Of a stretch of 35,216 bases of DNA, positions 5,118 to 14,406 are shown piece after piece. Numbering within the stretch: the stretch's first letter is position 1; every line of letters begins with the position of its first letter. The translations under genes were made by a program, and so were the position numbers. Origin of the DNA: Verrucomicrobiota bacterium (GTDB taxonomy: Bacteria > Verrucomicrobiota > Lentisphaeria > Victivallales > UBA1829); NCBI GenBank assembly GCA_022703965.1, contig JAKJHH010000017.1, forward strand, positions 1 to 35,216, written 5' to 3'. The notes beneath the pieces were generated by a model. That model made no database searches, had not been told where the DNA came from, and saw nothing but the letters and a program-made list of their open reading frames with translations.

Positions 5118-7043
5118 ATGAAAAAACGAATCTGGATAGAAGCTGAATCCGTCGAATCATTGGGCGGATGGCTGGTCGATTCACAGTCAATGGAAGAGAT
5201 CGGCTCCGCCTACATAATGGCTCACGGAATGGGAACGCCAGTTGCAGACGCAGAAAGAAGTTTCAAGGTCAAAGAAGACGGAACTTATCACGTATGGGCA
5301 AGAACAAGAGACTGGACCGCCGTCTGGAAACGCGGAACTCCGGCAGGTCAATTCAAGCTCATTATAAACGGGCTGGAACTTCCTGAAGTCCTCGGCACAA
5401 ACGGGGTGGAATGGAGCTGGCAGAAAGCCGGAATCGTTACGCTCGAAAAAGGAACATCCAAAATAGCATTTCACGACCTCACAGGTTTCAACGGACGCTG
5501 TGACGCAGTCTACCTCAGCAACGATCCAAACGATATCCCTCCTGAAAACGGAGAAAAGCTGGCTGAATTCAGACATGAACTTAGCGAAAACATCTGTATC
5601 GACGATCCAGTGGAATACGATCTGCTTGTCGCTGGCGGAGGCTTTGCCGGAATCTGCACTGCGCTTGCAGCGATACGCAGCGGACTGAAAGTCGCACTTA
5701 TTCATGACAGAGATGTCCTCGGCGGATGCAACAGTTCTGAAGTGCGTGTCGGCATCGGCGGGCATGTCAATGTCGAGCCTTATCCCGCGCTCGGACGCAC
5801 CGTGCTGGAAATCGCGCCTGTCATGGGCGGCCCCGGCACTTATCCAGCTCATTATTACGAGGATCAGCGCAAGGAAAATGTATTCCGCCTTCATCATCCA
5901 GACAGCTACAGACTTGCTCTCAATGAGCGCGTAATCTCGCTAGAAAAAGATGCCGACAATACAATTGTCTCCGTCACAACCCGTCATACAAGAAGCGGAC
6001 AGGACAGACGTTATCGCGCAAAAATATTCTCCGACTGCACCGGTGACGCAGTACTTGCGCGCAAAGCCGGAGCTGAACTCATGTACGGCAGGGAAGAAAA
6101 AAGCCGCTTCAATGAATCACTTGGCTCGGAAAAACCGGAAAAACAAGTTATGGGAATGTCGGTTCTCTGGTTCTCGCGCAAGGAGAACGAAGCAAGCAGC
6201 TTCCCTGAAATCGACTGGGGAATTCCAGTCACGGAGGACACTGCTTATTACATTCGAGGCGGAGACTGGGAATGGGAAACGGGACAATATCGCGATCAGG
6301 CCAAGGAAAGCGAATACATCCGCGATTACGGAATGATGGCAACTTATGCAAACTGGTCTTTCCTGAAAAACCGTTCCGCACGCAAAAACGAGTGGGCAGA
6401 TGAAAAACTCAACTGGGTTTCCAGCGTAGGCGGCAAACGTGAAAGTTATAGAGTCATCGGTGATTATATTCTGACTCAGAACGATATCGAAAATCAGACA
6501 GTGCATGAGGACGCAACAGCCTCGATGACATGGAGCATTGACCTCCATTTTCCAGATCCCGAAAACGAGGCAAAATTCAAGGAGCCTTTCCGCTCCTGCG
6601 CCTATCATAGAGGAATAGGTAAATCCTATCCGGTTCCGTTCAGATGTCTTTACGCCAAAGGTATCAAAAATCTGCTCTTAGGCGGACGTCATATCAGTAT
6701 GTCACATGTAGCCTTTTCCTGCGTGAGAGTCATGAGAACGCTCGGAATGCTTGGCGAAGTCTCGGGCCTTGCCGCCTCAGTATGCGCCAAAGAAGGAATT
6801 TATCCGGCCGAGCTCTACCGTGAACATTTTAACAAGCTCAAAGAGCTTATGAAAGAAGGCGTGCCGCTTCCTGCTTATCACGCCTATTGGCCGGACAGAA
6901 GCGAAACATATCACTTTAAAGAATTAGGATTCATAAGCACCAAAGCGGAAGACAAAGCCGAACTGCTTAAAAATCCGGAAGTTTTGAAGAGAATAAAGCG
7001 CCTCAAAATGTCCCACATGTACCAGAACCCGGCCTTTGACTGA
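5118..7043 (+). CDS. FAD-dependent oxidoreductase with N-terminal carbohydrate-binding-like domain
   Basis: A 641-residue protein. Residues about 165-600 are an FAD-dependent oxidoreductase of the PF12831 type: the dinucleotide-binding GGGFAG (173-178) begins VAGGGFAGICTALAA, followed by LGGCNSSEVRVGIGG, and a late LLLGGRHISMSHVAFSCVRV block closes the FAD site. Residues about 3-135 (IWIEAESVESLGGW... to ...RCDAVYLSNDPND) look like a beta-sandwich carbohydrate-binding module of the CBM6/35 style. There is no signal peptide, so the fusion should act in the cytoplasm, which is odd for a binding module. Relatives are common in Planctomycetes and Lentisphaerae, sometimes annotated 'xanthan lyase', with unproven reactions. 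An AAGGAG ribosome site precedes the ATG, 10 bp after the SDR stop. Its stop abuts the stop of the convergent gene at 7044 with no space between. Confidence 0.85.
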   Translation: MKKRIWIEAESVESLGGWLVDSQSMEEIGSAYIMAHGMGTPVADAERSFKVKEDGTYHVWARTRDWTAVWKRGTPAGQFKLIINGLELPEVLGTNGVEWSWQKAGIVTLEKGTSKIAFHDLTGFNGRCDAVYLSNDPNDIPPENGEKLAEFRHELSENICIDDPVEYDLLVAGGGFAGICTALAAIRSGLKVALIHDRDVLGGCNSSEVRVGIGGHVNVEPYPALGRTVLEIAPVMGGPGTYPAHYYEDQRKENVFRLHHPDSYRLALNERVISLEKDADNTIVSVTTRHTRSGQDRRYRAKIFSDCTGDAVLARKAGAELMYGREEKSRFNESLGSEKPEKQVMGMSVLWFSRKENEASSFPEIDWGIPVTEDTAYYIRGGDWEWETGQYRDQAKESEYIRDYGMMATYANWSFLKNRSARKNEWADEKLNWVSSVGGKRESYRVIGDYILTQNDIENQTVHEDATASMTWSIDLHFPDPENEAKFKEPFRSCAYHRGIGKSYPVPFRCLYAKGIKNLLLGGRHISMSHVAFSCVRVMRTLGMLGEVSGLAASVCAKEGIYPAELYREHFNKLKELMKEGVPLPAYHAYWPDRSETYHFKELGFISTKAEDKAELLKNPEVLKRIKRLKMSHMYQNPAFD

Positions 7044-8516
7044 TTATTCTTTAAGCTCGCGGAGGCTCCAGTTTTCCTTCAGGGAAACTGATTCTCCGGG
7101 AGCCAGCATACGTATCGGACCATGTGCCTCAATCTCAGTAAATCGCTTGTCTAAATAGATGTGAGCAGGAGGATATTCGCGATATCCGGCTGATTCAGAC
7201 TCAAAAATCTCAAAGCTTTTGCTGAAAACAGAATCCTGCATCTTGACTGTTATTTCCCCCTTAAGAGGCCAACGTTGCCATTCAACGCCATGACGGTCAA
7301 GGGAGTTTAAAAAATCCTGTGATATTGATAATTCATCATAGCCATTTAAACTTATTAATCTTGAACGTAGGTTATCTGGTTTAATAAAATCTTTTGAGCT
7401 TAATGATGAATTATGTAAACTCATCTTAAAAGCTTTTATTATCGAAGTGTCCAGCCTGGTTATTGACCATATACCGCAATCCTGTGAAAACGGAGCCGTA
7501 TTCTGTTGAGTGTTGACTATTTCAAGATCAGCTGAATCAGCCTTGAGCTTGATTAGATAATACTGACGTATAAAAAGATATGAGCCTGGAGCTGAGGACA
7601 GCTTTATCTCACCTTCAGCAGGAAACTCAATCCCGTAATTGCCATTAATGAGGACAGGCTCGGCAGGTACAAAATAATTTCTTGGCTGAGTCCTGTTGAA
7701 ATGTCCTCCGCAATCACCAGTCTTGCCACGCTCAAGAGGACGAGCAACAGGATTATTGCCGTTTGAGCTTATGATGTTCTTTTGTCCTTTCAGTGAATAT
7801 GAGAGAATCATTCCGCCGAATTCAGGCGTAATAATCAGTTCTGAAACTCCAGTATCAAACTTATATGCGTTTTGAAAGCCACAATAGTTTTCTTTAGTAA
7901 CTTTGATATTCTTCCATGCAGGAGCATTGGGATATGAAGCAGTGAAAGAAAGTTCATCCTCAAATTTCTTGCGCCATTTCAGGTTATATTCCGATAATTC
8001 TTCAAGAGAGCTTCCTGTCTTAATGAGCGGATTGAGGAAAACAGGACGTTGTCTCAGGAATCCCTTTCCATATTCGCCTCGGAGTTCAAATTGTTCAATG
8101 TTTTTCAGACTTACAGTTACAGGAACAGCTTTCTCTCCAAGACGGACTTTCAGTTTCAGCAGCTCCTTTCTGTCGCCAAGTAAAACAAAATTCACATCGG
8201 AATTCAAATCTGCCGAACTGGAATCCTTAGGATGATCTTCGTCTTCAATTCCAAGCTCGCATGAAAATGCTTCAGCCTTGCCGCCAAGATTCCATACGGC
8301 ACTGAATCCGGTATGTCCGGCAATTCCTCGGGAATAGCTTTGTCCGGCGACTTTCAGTGGATTTCCATTGAGGTTTTTATCCATCACAGGCAGTCTCGGA
8401 CCGTCCTGAGTCCAGAAATACGAAGCGTTGCTGTAAGGAATATCGCAGAGACTGAGCTCAGCGGCAATCAAAATCGAAGAAAGAAAAAACAGGGCTGAAA
8501 ATAAAATAGTTTTCAT
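7044..8516 (-). CDS. secreted NPCBM domain protein with mutarotase-like C-terminal region
   Basis: A 490-residue exported protein. A signal peptide (MKTILFSALFFLSSILIAAE) is followed at about 25-150 by a domain resembling NPCBM (PF08305): YSRGIAGHTGFSAVWNLGG, ELGIEDEDHP and DVNFVLLGDRKEL fit that fold. Residues about 215-485 look like the galactose-mutarotase-type beta-supersandwich of the DUF4380 kind (ELIITPEFGGMILSYSLKGQKNIISSNG). A role in binding or processing sugars outside the cytoplasm is likely, but no catalytic residue can be claimed. It is the last gene of the minus-strand operon that starts at 15485 and lies 4 bp after the 251-aa gene. Its stop touches the stop of the opposing FAD gene. 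Confidence 0.75.
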   Translation of the reverse strand: MKTILFSALFFLSSILIAAELSLCDIPYSNASYFWTQDGPRLPVMDKNLNGNPLKVAGQSYSRGIAGHTGFSAVWNLGGKAEAFSCELGIEDEDHPKDSSSADLNSDVNFVLLGDRKELLKLKVRLGEKAVPVTVSLKNIEQFELRGEYGKGFLRQRPVFLNPLIKTGSSLEELSEYNLKWRKKFEDELSFTASYPNAPAWKNIKVTKENYCGFQNAYKFDTGVSELIITPEFGGMILSYSLKGQKNIISSNGNNPVARPLERGKTGDCGGHFNRTQPRNYFVPAEPVLINGNYGIEFPAEGEIKLSSAPGSYLFIRQYYLIKLKADSADLEIVNTQQNTAPFSQDCGIWSITRLDTSIIKAFKMSLHNSSLSSKDFIKPDNLRSRLISLNGYDELSISQDFLNSLDRHGVEWQRWPLKGEITVKMQDSVFSKSFEIFESESAGYREYPPAHIYLDKRFTEIEAHGPIRMLAPGESVSLKENWSLRELKE

Positions 8517-8520
8517 AGTA

Positions 8521-9276
8521 TCAGTTTCTGAATTTTATTGGAGACTCAGGCAAATTAAGACCATCTTTACCGGAAATGAACAAACGGAATGAGAGCTTCA
8601 GAACTTCTCCAGCCTTTCGTTTCGGCATCCACTGGAAATCCGAAACTCTGTTGTGAGTAAGTATTTTCGGGAAGGACTCTATCGAAAAAAGCGAATTATC
8701 GAAGGCAATTAAATCAATGGCATAACGGGCTGAATTGCCCCGAAAAGCCAGACTCATATAGCGTTCTTTTTGTGCATCTTTAGAAGCGGCAGATACTTCC
8801 ATCATCTTGTAGTCGCCTCGTCCTGCCGCGAGCGCGTTATAAGTGATATCATCCGCGATTACAGGCTCGAAATAAAGAGCTGTGTAAACTATACTACGGT
8901 CTTCCCATGGAGTAAATTCATAAACGGCTTCCAGGCCTCTTGAATCAAAATTCAAACGTTCGACAACAGAACCGTCATCCCAGTGATAACGAAAGATCAG
9001 AGACACTGTATTATTCTCCTCTGTTTTCTCTGCAGACATCATCCGGACTGTCGGGAAATTTTGGAAGGCGACCCACTGCCGGATAAGCGATATTTTCATC
9101 TTTGTCGTGTCTTTTACGTCCAGCATCATAGAGCCGTTGCGACTTATTGAAACTATGTATGATTCCGCTTCGACTTTACCCCATTCAGAGTTATCGGAGA
9201 ACTCAAGGAGTTCTCCGGCGCGGATAAAGGAAACCGCCAAGATGCATGAAAGCAGCAGTAAAGCTTTTATTTGCAT
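8521..9276 (-). CDS. secreted protein of unknown function
   Basis: A 251-residue protein with a clear signal peptide (MQIKALLLLSCILAVSFIRAG). The remainder is rich in alternating beta strands and aromatic residues (LIRQWVAFQNFPTVR, FRYHWDDGSVVERLNF, LEAVYEFTPWEDRS), which suggests a secreted beta-sandwich. I recognise no family and no catalytic motif. It overlaps the end of the 1464-aa gene by 10 bp and precedes the 490-aa gene by 4 bp, so the three are surely one transcription unit and probably act on the same extracellular glycan. Confidence 0.75.
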   Translation of the reverse strand: MQIKALLLLSCILAVSFIRAGELLEFSDNSEWGKVEAESYIVSISRNGSMMLDVKDTTKMKISLIRQWVAFQNFPTVRMMSAEKTEENNTVSLIFRYHWDDGSVVERLNFDSRGLEAVYEFTPWEDRSIVYTALYFEPVIADDITYNALAAGRGDYKMMEVSAASKDAQKERYMSLAFRGNSARYAIDLIAFDNSLFSIESFPKILTHNRVSDFQWMPKRKAGEVLKLSFRLFISGKDGLNLPESPIKFRN

Positions 9277-12200
9277 TTCTCCACCTTTATACCGTTGAGA
9301 CAGACATTTCCAAGCATTTCTATTTTTACTAGACCGTCTGTTGACGGTGAAATATCTTTTGTCTCAAGGATATAAGGTTTATAATGTTCTCCGACCTGAG
9401 CCAGAATGTCAACTTTCTTCTCAATCATTTTTCCATTAACCTCCACGCTGAACAAGCGCATTCCGGGCTTGCTGTTGCCTATGAAAGTTTCTGCGAAGTG
9501 AAATTTCAACTTATAATTTCCGGGAGGAAGCGGAATGATATATTGCAGTTTTCCTGCGTATATTTCAGTGCGGTAGACAGCGGGAGCTACGTCGTCCTTA
9601 ATTTCGATCTCACCGCGTGTAACCGGATTTCCACCGATGTTACCGTAAGCTTCAGGTCCCTTGTAGACCTGATCCGGCAACCAACGACGTCCTTTTCTAT
9701 CGATAGCTGCCGTCTCCGCTCCGCAATTGATGAAGCCTGATCCTTTGCTGCTGATATCATCGACAAGAGCTTTCTGGTTATCTATGCCCTTTATCATAAG
9801 TCTGGCGGCTCTTACGTTTGCAAGAACCTCGAAATCATCCATTGTCGTCCAGAGAGCGAAGCCGTCCTTACGAGCTATTCCGTCGTAAAGTCTGGCAACC
9901 ATATTGCCTGGAACTTTTCTAAGCAGGAAGTCCTGTTTAAGAATGAATTGAGACTGAGATGCAAGCTCCTTCTCAATTGACTCGGAATATGTAAATTCTA
10001 TTTCAGGAATTGTCTTGGCTTTTTCGATTCTTATTATTCTGACATCGAAAGGAAGAAGCTCAAGTTTATATTTCCCGCCTGAAAGCAGGGCTGCTTCCAG
10101 ATTTCTGTCGTAAACCATATCACGCAGTTCACCTGAGCTTTTGATGCTTCCAGTCGAGCTGTAAGGACTGTTGTTGATGAGTCTCAGGCAAAGTGATCCG
10201 TCGCTGTATTTTGCCGTCTGTGCAAAAACACCCTTTGCGCTTTCTACAGGCAGACGAGAGAATTTGAGATCAGGAGTCACGTAAAAGGATTTTGCAAAAC
10301 GCCGAACTTGAGCGCCGAATCCTGTCTCAAGATTACAGTCGAGCCACTGATCAATGACGATCATCGGAACTTTTGAAACGGTAACGCCGTCCACAAACTC
10401 GTTCATGGCGCAATCTTCTGCGGCGCGAGGAGTGAATACGCCTCGTGCAGTATTGCTGAAGAGCCATTTTTTTGCGGCTGTAGCAGGACAATCCACCTCA
10501 TCAAGGCCATTGCAGACGTCTGCATAAAAGGCTCCGAACTCTTCTATCATTTTGCTTGTACCTGGATTCTTATTCCAGCCGTAAACATAGTCATAGTTTT
10601 CTGAGGGAGAACCGAATTTTGACCATGTGCTGAGCGGAACAATTAGCTGAGAACCTTTCTTATCTTTATACCAGTCCGCAATAAGTCCGAAATCCTTGTA
10701 GCGTTCAGCCACAAAGGAATCACGTTCTGCACGCCGTGAATCCTGATTCATAAAGGGAGAATTTTGCTTCTTGCCTATAAGAGGGAATTGAAATAACTTC
10801 CACTTGTTGTTTCTGTTTTGAATGGATGTTTCGATTTTTGAGTAAGCCTCCTTCATTTTTTTGGCGCGCCAGAGGAGCCAGTCCTGAAGATATTTTGAGT
10901 TTATAAGTTCATAACGCTTCTGGAAACGCTTTTCATCTTTTGAGTCTATTCCAAGTTTGATTCCTGTATCTTTCTCAAAGGTGTTAACACTGTCGTCGTC
11001 ATATCCGACTTCGAGATCAGTCAGCTCTGGATAAGCTCCACTGTTGAAGGAAGGCAGCCACCAGTATCCGTTAACGAGAAAGAGTCCTTCCACTTTACCG
11101 GAGCCCTGATATCTGTCATAGAGACCGGAAAGGCAGTCGAACATGATTGCGGAAATATCGGGATTGAGGAAGTTATAGCCTCCATTCATATAGCTGCAAA
11201 GCTGTCTGCCGTAGCGGTCGACAAGACGAGTCGATTTCTCACCTGCCCATACCCTGCGCTCGCTGATACCGGCTTTGCCCTGAATATAAACCTGAGGAGA
11301 AGAAATATACTCGAAGCCGAGCAGGATTTTTATTTTGTTGCTGTTGTACATCTTTATCATGAGGTCGACAGGATCAATTTTTTCTCCGTCGCCGACACGC
11401 GGATGGCGCTTGAGTGAAATGGAATCGCCCTCGCGGTACATATAAATACCTTCAATGGACATATTGTAGCCCTGAAAACGCATGAGCGCGATTTTACGAG
11501 CAATGGTGTTGTACCAGTTGAAATAAGCATCCTTATGCGGAGTCGTGGCAAGTCCGCGGTCGAACTCAAGAGGACTTTCGCTCATGCCTGTTGTCAGACG
11601 CATGGTCGTCATTCTCTCGTTGTGCGAGCCGAACATCCTGTCGCTTTCCGGAACTTTAAGAGCCGGAAGTCCGCCCTCAATCTTGTATATATTAATCTCT
11701 GTGGCGGCGGCGGGAAAACCTCCGAAACCGCTCATTACTATAACTGACGAATTGAAGCTCTGTGGATAAAAAATGTACCGAAGCTTCTTTGTGGCTCCGG
11801 ACAGAGGATAACGGACACCTGTAAAGGCAGTTCCCGAGGCAGTAAACCAGCCTGTTGAACCGGAAGTTACATTGTTGAAGAAACCGACGGGATAATTTTC
11901 CGTGATGCAGGAATAAATGTAGCGGTCTTTGTCATCAGGAACTATGATTTCAGCAAGATAAGGAACTCCTCGTTCGCGCAAATGCAGACGGTAGGCGAAA
12001 TAATCCCAACGTCCAAGCCCGGTTTCTCTGTAGCTAAGTCCTCCGGAACTTACGACTTTTCCTCTGTTCATAGCCGGAGCATTGTACATTCCGGAGTGAT
12101 CGATAAATTCACCTTCAGACGGAGCGGGTTTTGTGCAGTCAAACTTTGTTATAAGTTTGAGTCTGGCCTCAAAGTTTTTCTCGAAATCTTCAAGTGCTAT

Positions 12201-13661
12201 TTCATCCTGCTTGATAGGACCTGCGATCACAAATTCTTCCCGCTTTGTCTCAATGATATTTCCATCTTTGGAAAGCTTCCAGATCATGCGGTATGCGCCG
12301 GAATCTGAAACTTTGGAAGTAAACGACCATGAAGCCCAATCCTGAGAATCGGCAAGCGGAACGCCTGAAACCGTCTCAATCAGCTCATCCGTGCCGCCTT
12401 TGCAGACGTCAAGGGATATTGATGATCCATTCTTTGCACCAGCCGGAATTTCAGCCTTGAACTCGACTTTTTCTCCTCCAAGGAATACCGGATATTTACG
12501 TCCGGCAGGGAAAGTTTTCAGCATTCCCATATGCTCGGGATTAACTCCATTGAAAACAGGAGTTCCGTTGAACATTTCATTTAGCATTATTTTGTCTGAA
12601 AGTTCCGGTTTAGCCCAAGCTGAATCATTGAATTCAGGAGCAAACCACGAGTTTTCCTTTTTAACGGATGACTTCCAGCTTTCATCCCCGAGTATCCTTG
12701 TCAGTGAACCGTCACGTCCAACACAAACAGCCTCAAAAAGCAGAGAGGGTTTACAGGCCGACTTGTTCCATGAAAGAAATTCTCTGCCGAATGCTATCGT
12801 ATTTTTTCCAGCTTTCAGAAAAGGCTTTATATCTACGGTATTCATGATTGCGCAAGGATAAATCCCCGTGCCTGAAGAAACTAGTTTGCCGTTGATATAG
12901 AGCGAGAAGCGTTCAGTGTCGCCAAAGCTGCAATGAGCTGCAATTGGGATCTCCTTAAGCTCAAAAGTTTTTCTGAAGAAAACTTCCGAGGAACTCGGGG
13001 CTATTTTTAGGCTCTTAACTTTGACAATTGCGCCGGGGGTTTTGCAGGTGATTTTGATGCCAGTATCGAACTGATTGCAGGCTTCACGAACGAAAGCGAG
13101 ATCAGACTCGAAGACTTGAAATGCTTTTCCTTTTACCTTGAAAGTTTTTACTTTACCCTCAAATGCAGTTCCGGCGGGATTTACGGTGTCGAATTCCCAC
13201 TCAGTCTCATCCAGATTCTGCTCTATTTCCATTTTTATGCGGAAGTTGTCCTTGAGCTGTCCTCCCCAGTTGAAACCGAAACGGATGAAAGGACGGACAT
13301 TTTTTCCCGGCTCGGCTCCAAACCCAAAGAAAAAGCCTTTTTTCCCGGTCTCAAATTCAAGGAACCCATTACTCAACTTGTAAGGAGCGGAAGCATATCC
13401 GTAAAGCTTGAGAAAATCCTCCATAAACACGCATGGACGTCCATATTCACCTTCAAAAAAATCCGGTCCCGACCAGATACGCTCAATGCTCTCGGTTTTA
13501 GCCGGATATGTCATCATTTTTGAACGCCATTCGGAATCTGAAAGCTTGTTCTGTATATTGATACCGAAATCTCTGGTATCATTCTCTTTCACTATTTCTA
13601 CCGCGGCGAAACTTTGCAAAGCGAGGCAGAATGTAGCGGCAAAAAGAAGCCGTTTTTTCAT
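9267..13661 (-). CDS. giant secreted multidomain glycosidase-like protein with malectin domain
   Basis: A 1464-residue exported protein. Signal peptide MKKRLLFAATFCLALQSFA (1-19). Residues about 225-360 form a GH2/rhamnosidase-type galactose-binding jelly roll (RFSLYINGKLVSSG, LKAGKNTIAF, LGDESWKSS). A central segment, about 680-1090, has the feel of a TIM-barrel glycosidase (FQGYNMSIEGIYMYREGD, VEGLFLVNGYWWLP, VGYDDDSVNTFEKDTGIKLG), the last resembling blocks in GHL10 and GH42-like enzymes; I cannot name the catalytic acids. Residues about 1305-1464 match a malectin domain (FINCGAETAAIDRKGRRW, YKLKFHFAETF, FSVEVNGKMI, CLNGIKVEK), a diglucose-type carbohydrate-binding fold. AAGGAA precedes the ATG. 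It follows the pseudopilin gene by 52 bp in the operon. Confidence 0.8.
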   Translation of the reverse strand: MKKRLLFAATFCLALQSFAAVEIVKENDTRDFGINIQNKLSDSEWRSKMMTYPAKTESIERIWSGPDFFEGEYGRPCVFMEDFLKLYGYASAPYKLSNGFLEFETGKKGFFFGFGAEPGKNVRPFIRFGFNWGGQLKDNFRIKMEIEQNLDETEWEFDTVNPAGTAFEGKVKTFKVKGKAFQVFESDLAFVREACNQFDTGIKITCKTPGAIVKVKSLKIAPSSSEVFFRKTFELKEIPIAAHCSFGDTERFSLYINGKLVSSGTGIYPCAIMNTVDIKPFLKAGKNTIAFGREFLSWNKSACKPSLLFEAVCVGRDGSLTRILGDESWKSSVKKENSWFAPEFNDSAWAKPELSDKIMLNEMFNGTPVFNGVNPEHMGMLKTFPAGRKYPVFLGGEKVEFKAEIPAGAKNGSSISLDVCKGGTDELIETVSGVPLADSQDWASWSFTSKVSDSGAYRMIWKLSKDGNIIETKREEFVIAGPIKQDEIALEDFEKNFEARLKLITKFDCTKPAPSEGEFIDHSGMYNAPAMNRGKVVSSGGLSYRETGLGRWDYFAYRLHLRERGVPYLAEIIVPDDKDRYIYSCITENYPVGFFNNVTSGSTGWFTASGTAFTGVRYPLSGATKKLRYIFYPQSFNSSVIVMSGFGGFPAAATEINIYKIEGGLPALKVPESDRMFGSHNERMTTMRLTTGMSESPLEFDRGLATTPHKDAYFNWYNTIARKIALMRFQGYNMSIEGIYMYREGDSISLKRHPRVGDGEKIDPVDLMIKMYNSNKIKILLGFEYISSPQVYIQGKAGISERRVWAGEKSTRLVDRYGRQLCSYMNGGYNFLNPDISAIMFDCLSGLYDRYQGSGKVEGLFLVNGYWWLPSFNSGAYPELTDLEVGYDDDSVNTFEKDTGIKLGIDSKDEKRFQKRYELINSKYLQDWLLWRAKKMKEAYSKIETSIQNRNNKWKLFQFPLIGKKQNSPFMNQDSRRAERDSFVAERYKDFGLIADWYKDKKGSQLIVPLSTWSKFGSPSENYDYVYGWNKNPGTSKMIEEFGAFYADVCNGLDEVDCPATAAKKWLFSNTARGVFTPRAAEDCAMNEFVDGVTVSKVPMIVIDQWLDCNLETGFGAQVRRFAKSFYVTPDLKFSRLPVESAKGVFAQTAKYSDGSLCLRLINNSPYSSTGSIKSSGELRDMVYDRNLEAALLSGGKYKLELLPFDVRIIRIEKAKTIPEIEFTYSESIEKELASQSQFILKQDFLLRKVPGNMVARLYDGIARKDGFALWTTMDDFEVLANVRAARLMIKGIDNQKALVDDISSKGSGFINCGAETAAIDRKGRRWLPDQVYKGPEAYGNIGGNPVTRGEIEIKDDVAPAVYRTEIYAGKLQYIIPLPPGNYKLKFHFAETFIGNSKPGMRLFSVEVNGKMIEKKVDILAQVGEHYKPYILETKDISPSTDGLVKIEMLGNVCLNGIKVEKCK

Positions 13662-13713
13662 AGCGGAATTCCTTGTGTGAATATTTTATTTGAATTGTAT
13701 TTTTTGAAGCAGT

Positions 13714-14406
13714 TTACTGAATTCCACCGAAAAGCGGATTGCTTGAACCGGCAAAATTGTTCCCCATTTTTCCGAATTGTCCGTCACCGACATGAAAGTC
13801 AACATAAAGAATGTTCATTCTTTTTCCGGTGTGAGGATAATAGGCAAAACCATTTGGGGCATTTGTCGTATCAGGACCTTCGATGCGTCCGTAATCCCTG
13901 CTTTCCCCCAGTATAAGACGTTCGGACGGACGGGAGATCATTGTTCTCTTGATAAAAGTCTCACTCCAATTCTGGTGATTCGAATTATCAGGCACTCCCA
14001 TCATCTTTGCAAGGACATTATTGTAACCGTAATTGGGATAGCTCGTAACAATTTCATTGCTGGCACATTTAAATAGTTTGTTGTTGTCTGCGCCGGGCCC
14101 CCAGTATTTGCGTGGAGGAGGGAAAAGTCCGGCAAGCATCATCTGAGCAGTCCAAACTGAATAAGAATAATTGAATCCGTCAAGCTGAAAAGTCGGTCCG
14201 TAATACCACGCTGCCGGGAGTACGCCGAAATCCGCTTCATAGGAAGAGAGTGCAATTCCGATTTGTCTCATATTTGATTTGCAGGCTCCTGACTTCGCCA
14301 TTTCTCTTGCTTTGCCGAGACTGGGAAGAAGCAGAGATGCCAGAATAGCGATGATGCCTATGACCACAAGCAATTCAATCAACGTGAACAGACGAGATAT
14401 TTTCAT
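13714..14406 (-). CDS. prepilin-type pseudopilin with C-terminal H-X10-D motif (module 1)
   Basis: A 230-residue type II/IV pilin-like protein. The N-terminus [20 protein letters not shown] is a prepilin peptidase signal followed by the transmembrane/assembly helix and the usual ARxxAKxxxCxxN block ([18 protein letters not shown]). The globular part ends with His192, ten residues, then DFH (NILYVDFHV), close to the H-X9-DG motif common in PVC-phylum pseudopilins. The residue before the cleavage-site Phe is Leu; classical prepilins have Gly. It overlaps the upstream regulator gene by 4 bp (ATGA) and lies 52 bp before the giant hydrolase gene. Likely role (inference): inner-membrane pseudopilus tip or adaptor for the hydrolases encoded downstream. 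Confidence 0.9.
   Translation of the reverse strand: MKISRLFTLIELLVVIGIIAILASLLLPSLGKAREMAKSGACKSNMRQIGIALSSYEADFGVLPAAWYYGPTFQLDGFNYSYSVWTAQMMLAGLFPPPRKYWGPGADNNKLFKCASNEIVTSYPNYGYNNVLAKMMGVPDNSNHQNWSETFIKRTMISRPSERLILGESRDYGRIEGPDTTNAPNGFAYYPHTGKRMNILYVDFHVGDGQFGKMGNNFAGSSNPLFGGIQ

Noticed and set aside
5187..5897. 236-codon minus-strand open frame opposite the FAD oxidoreductase gene
   Set aside because: Long antisense frames are expected opposite GC-richer coding sequence. It shows no recognisable domain and the plus-strand gene is certain.
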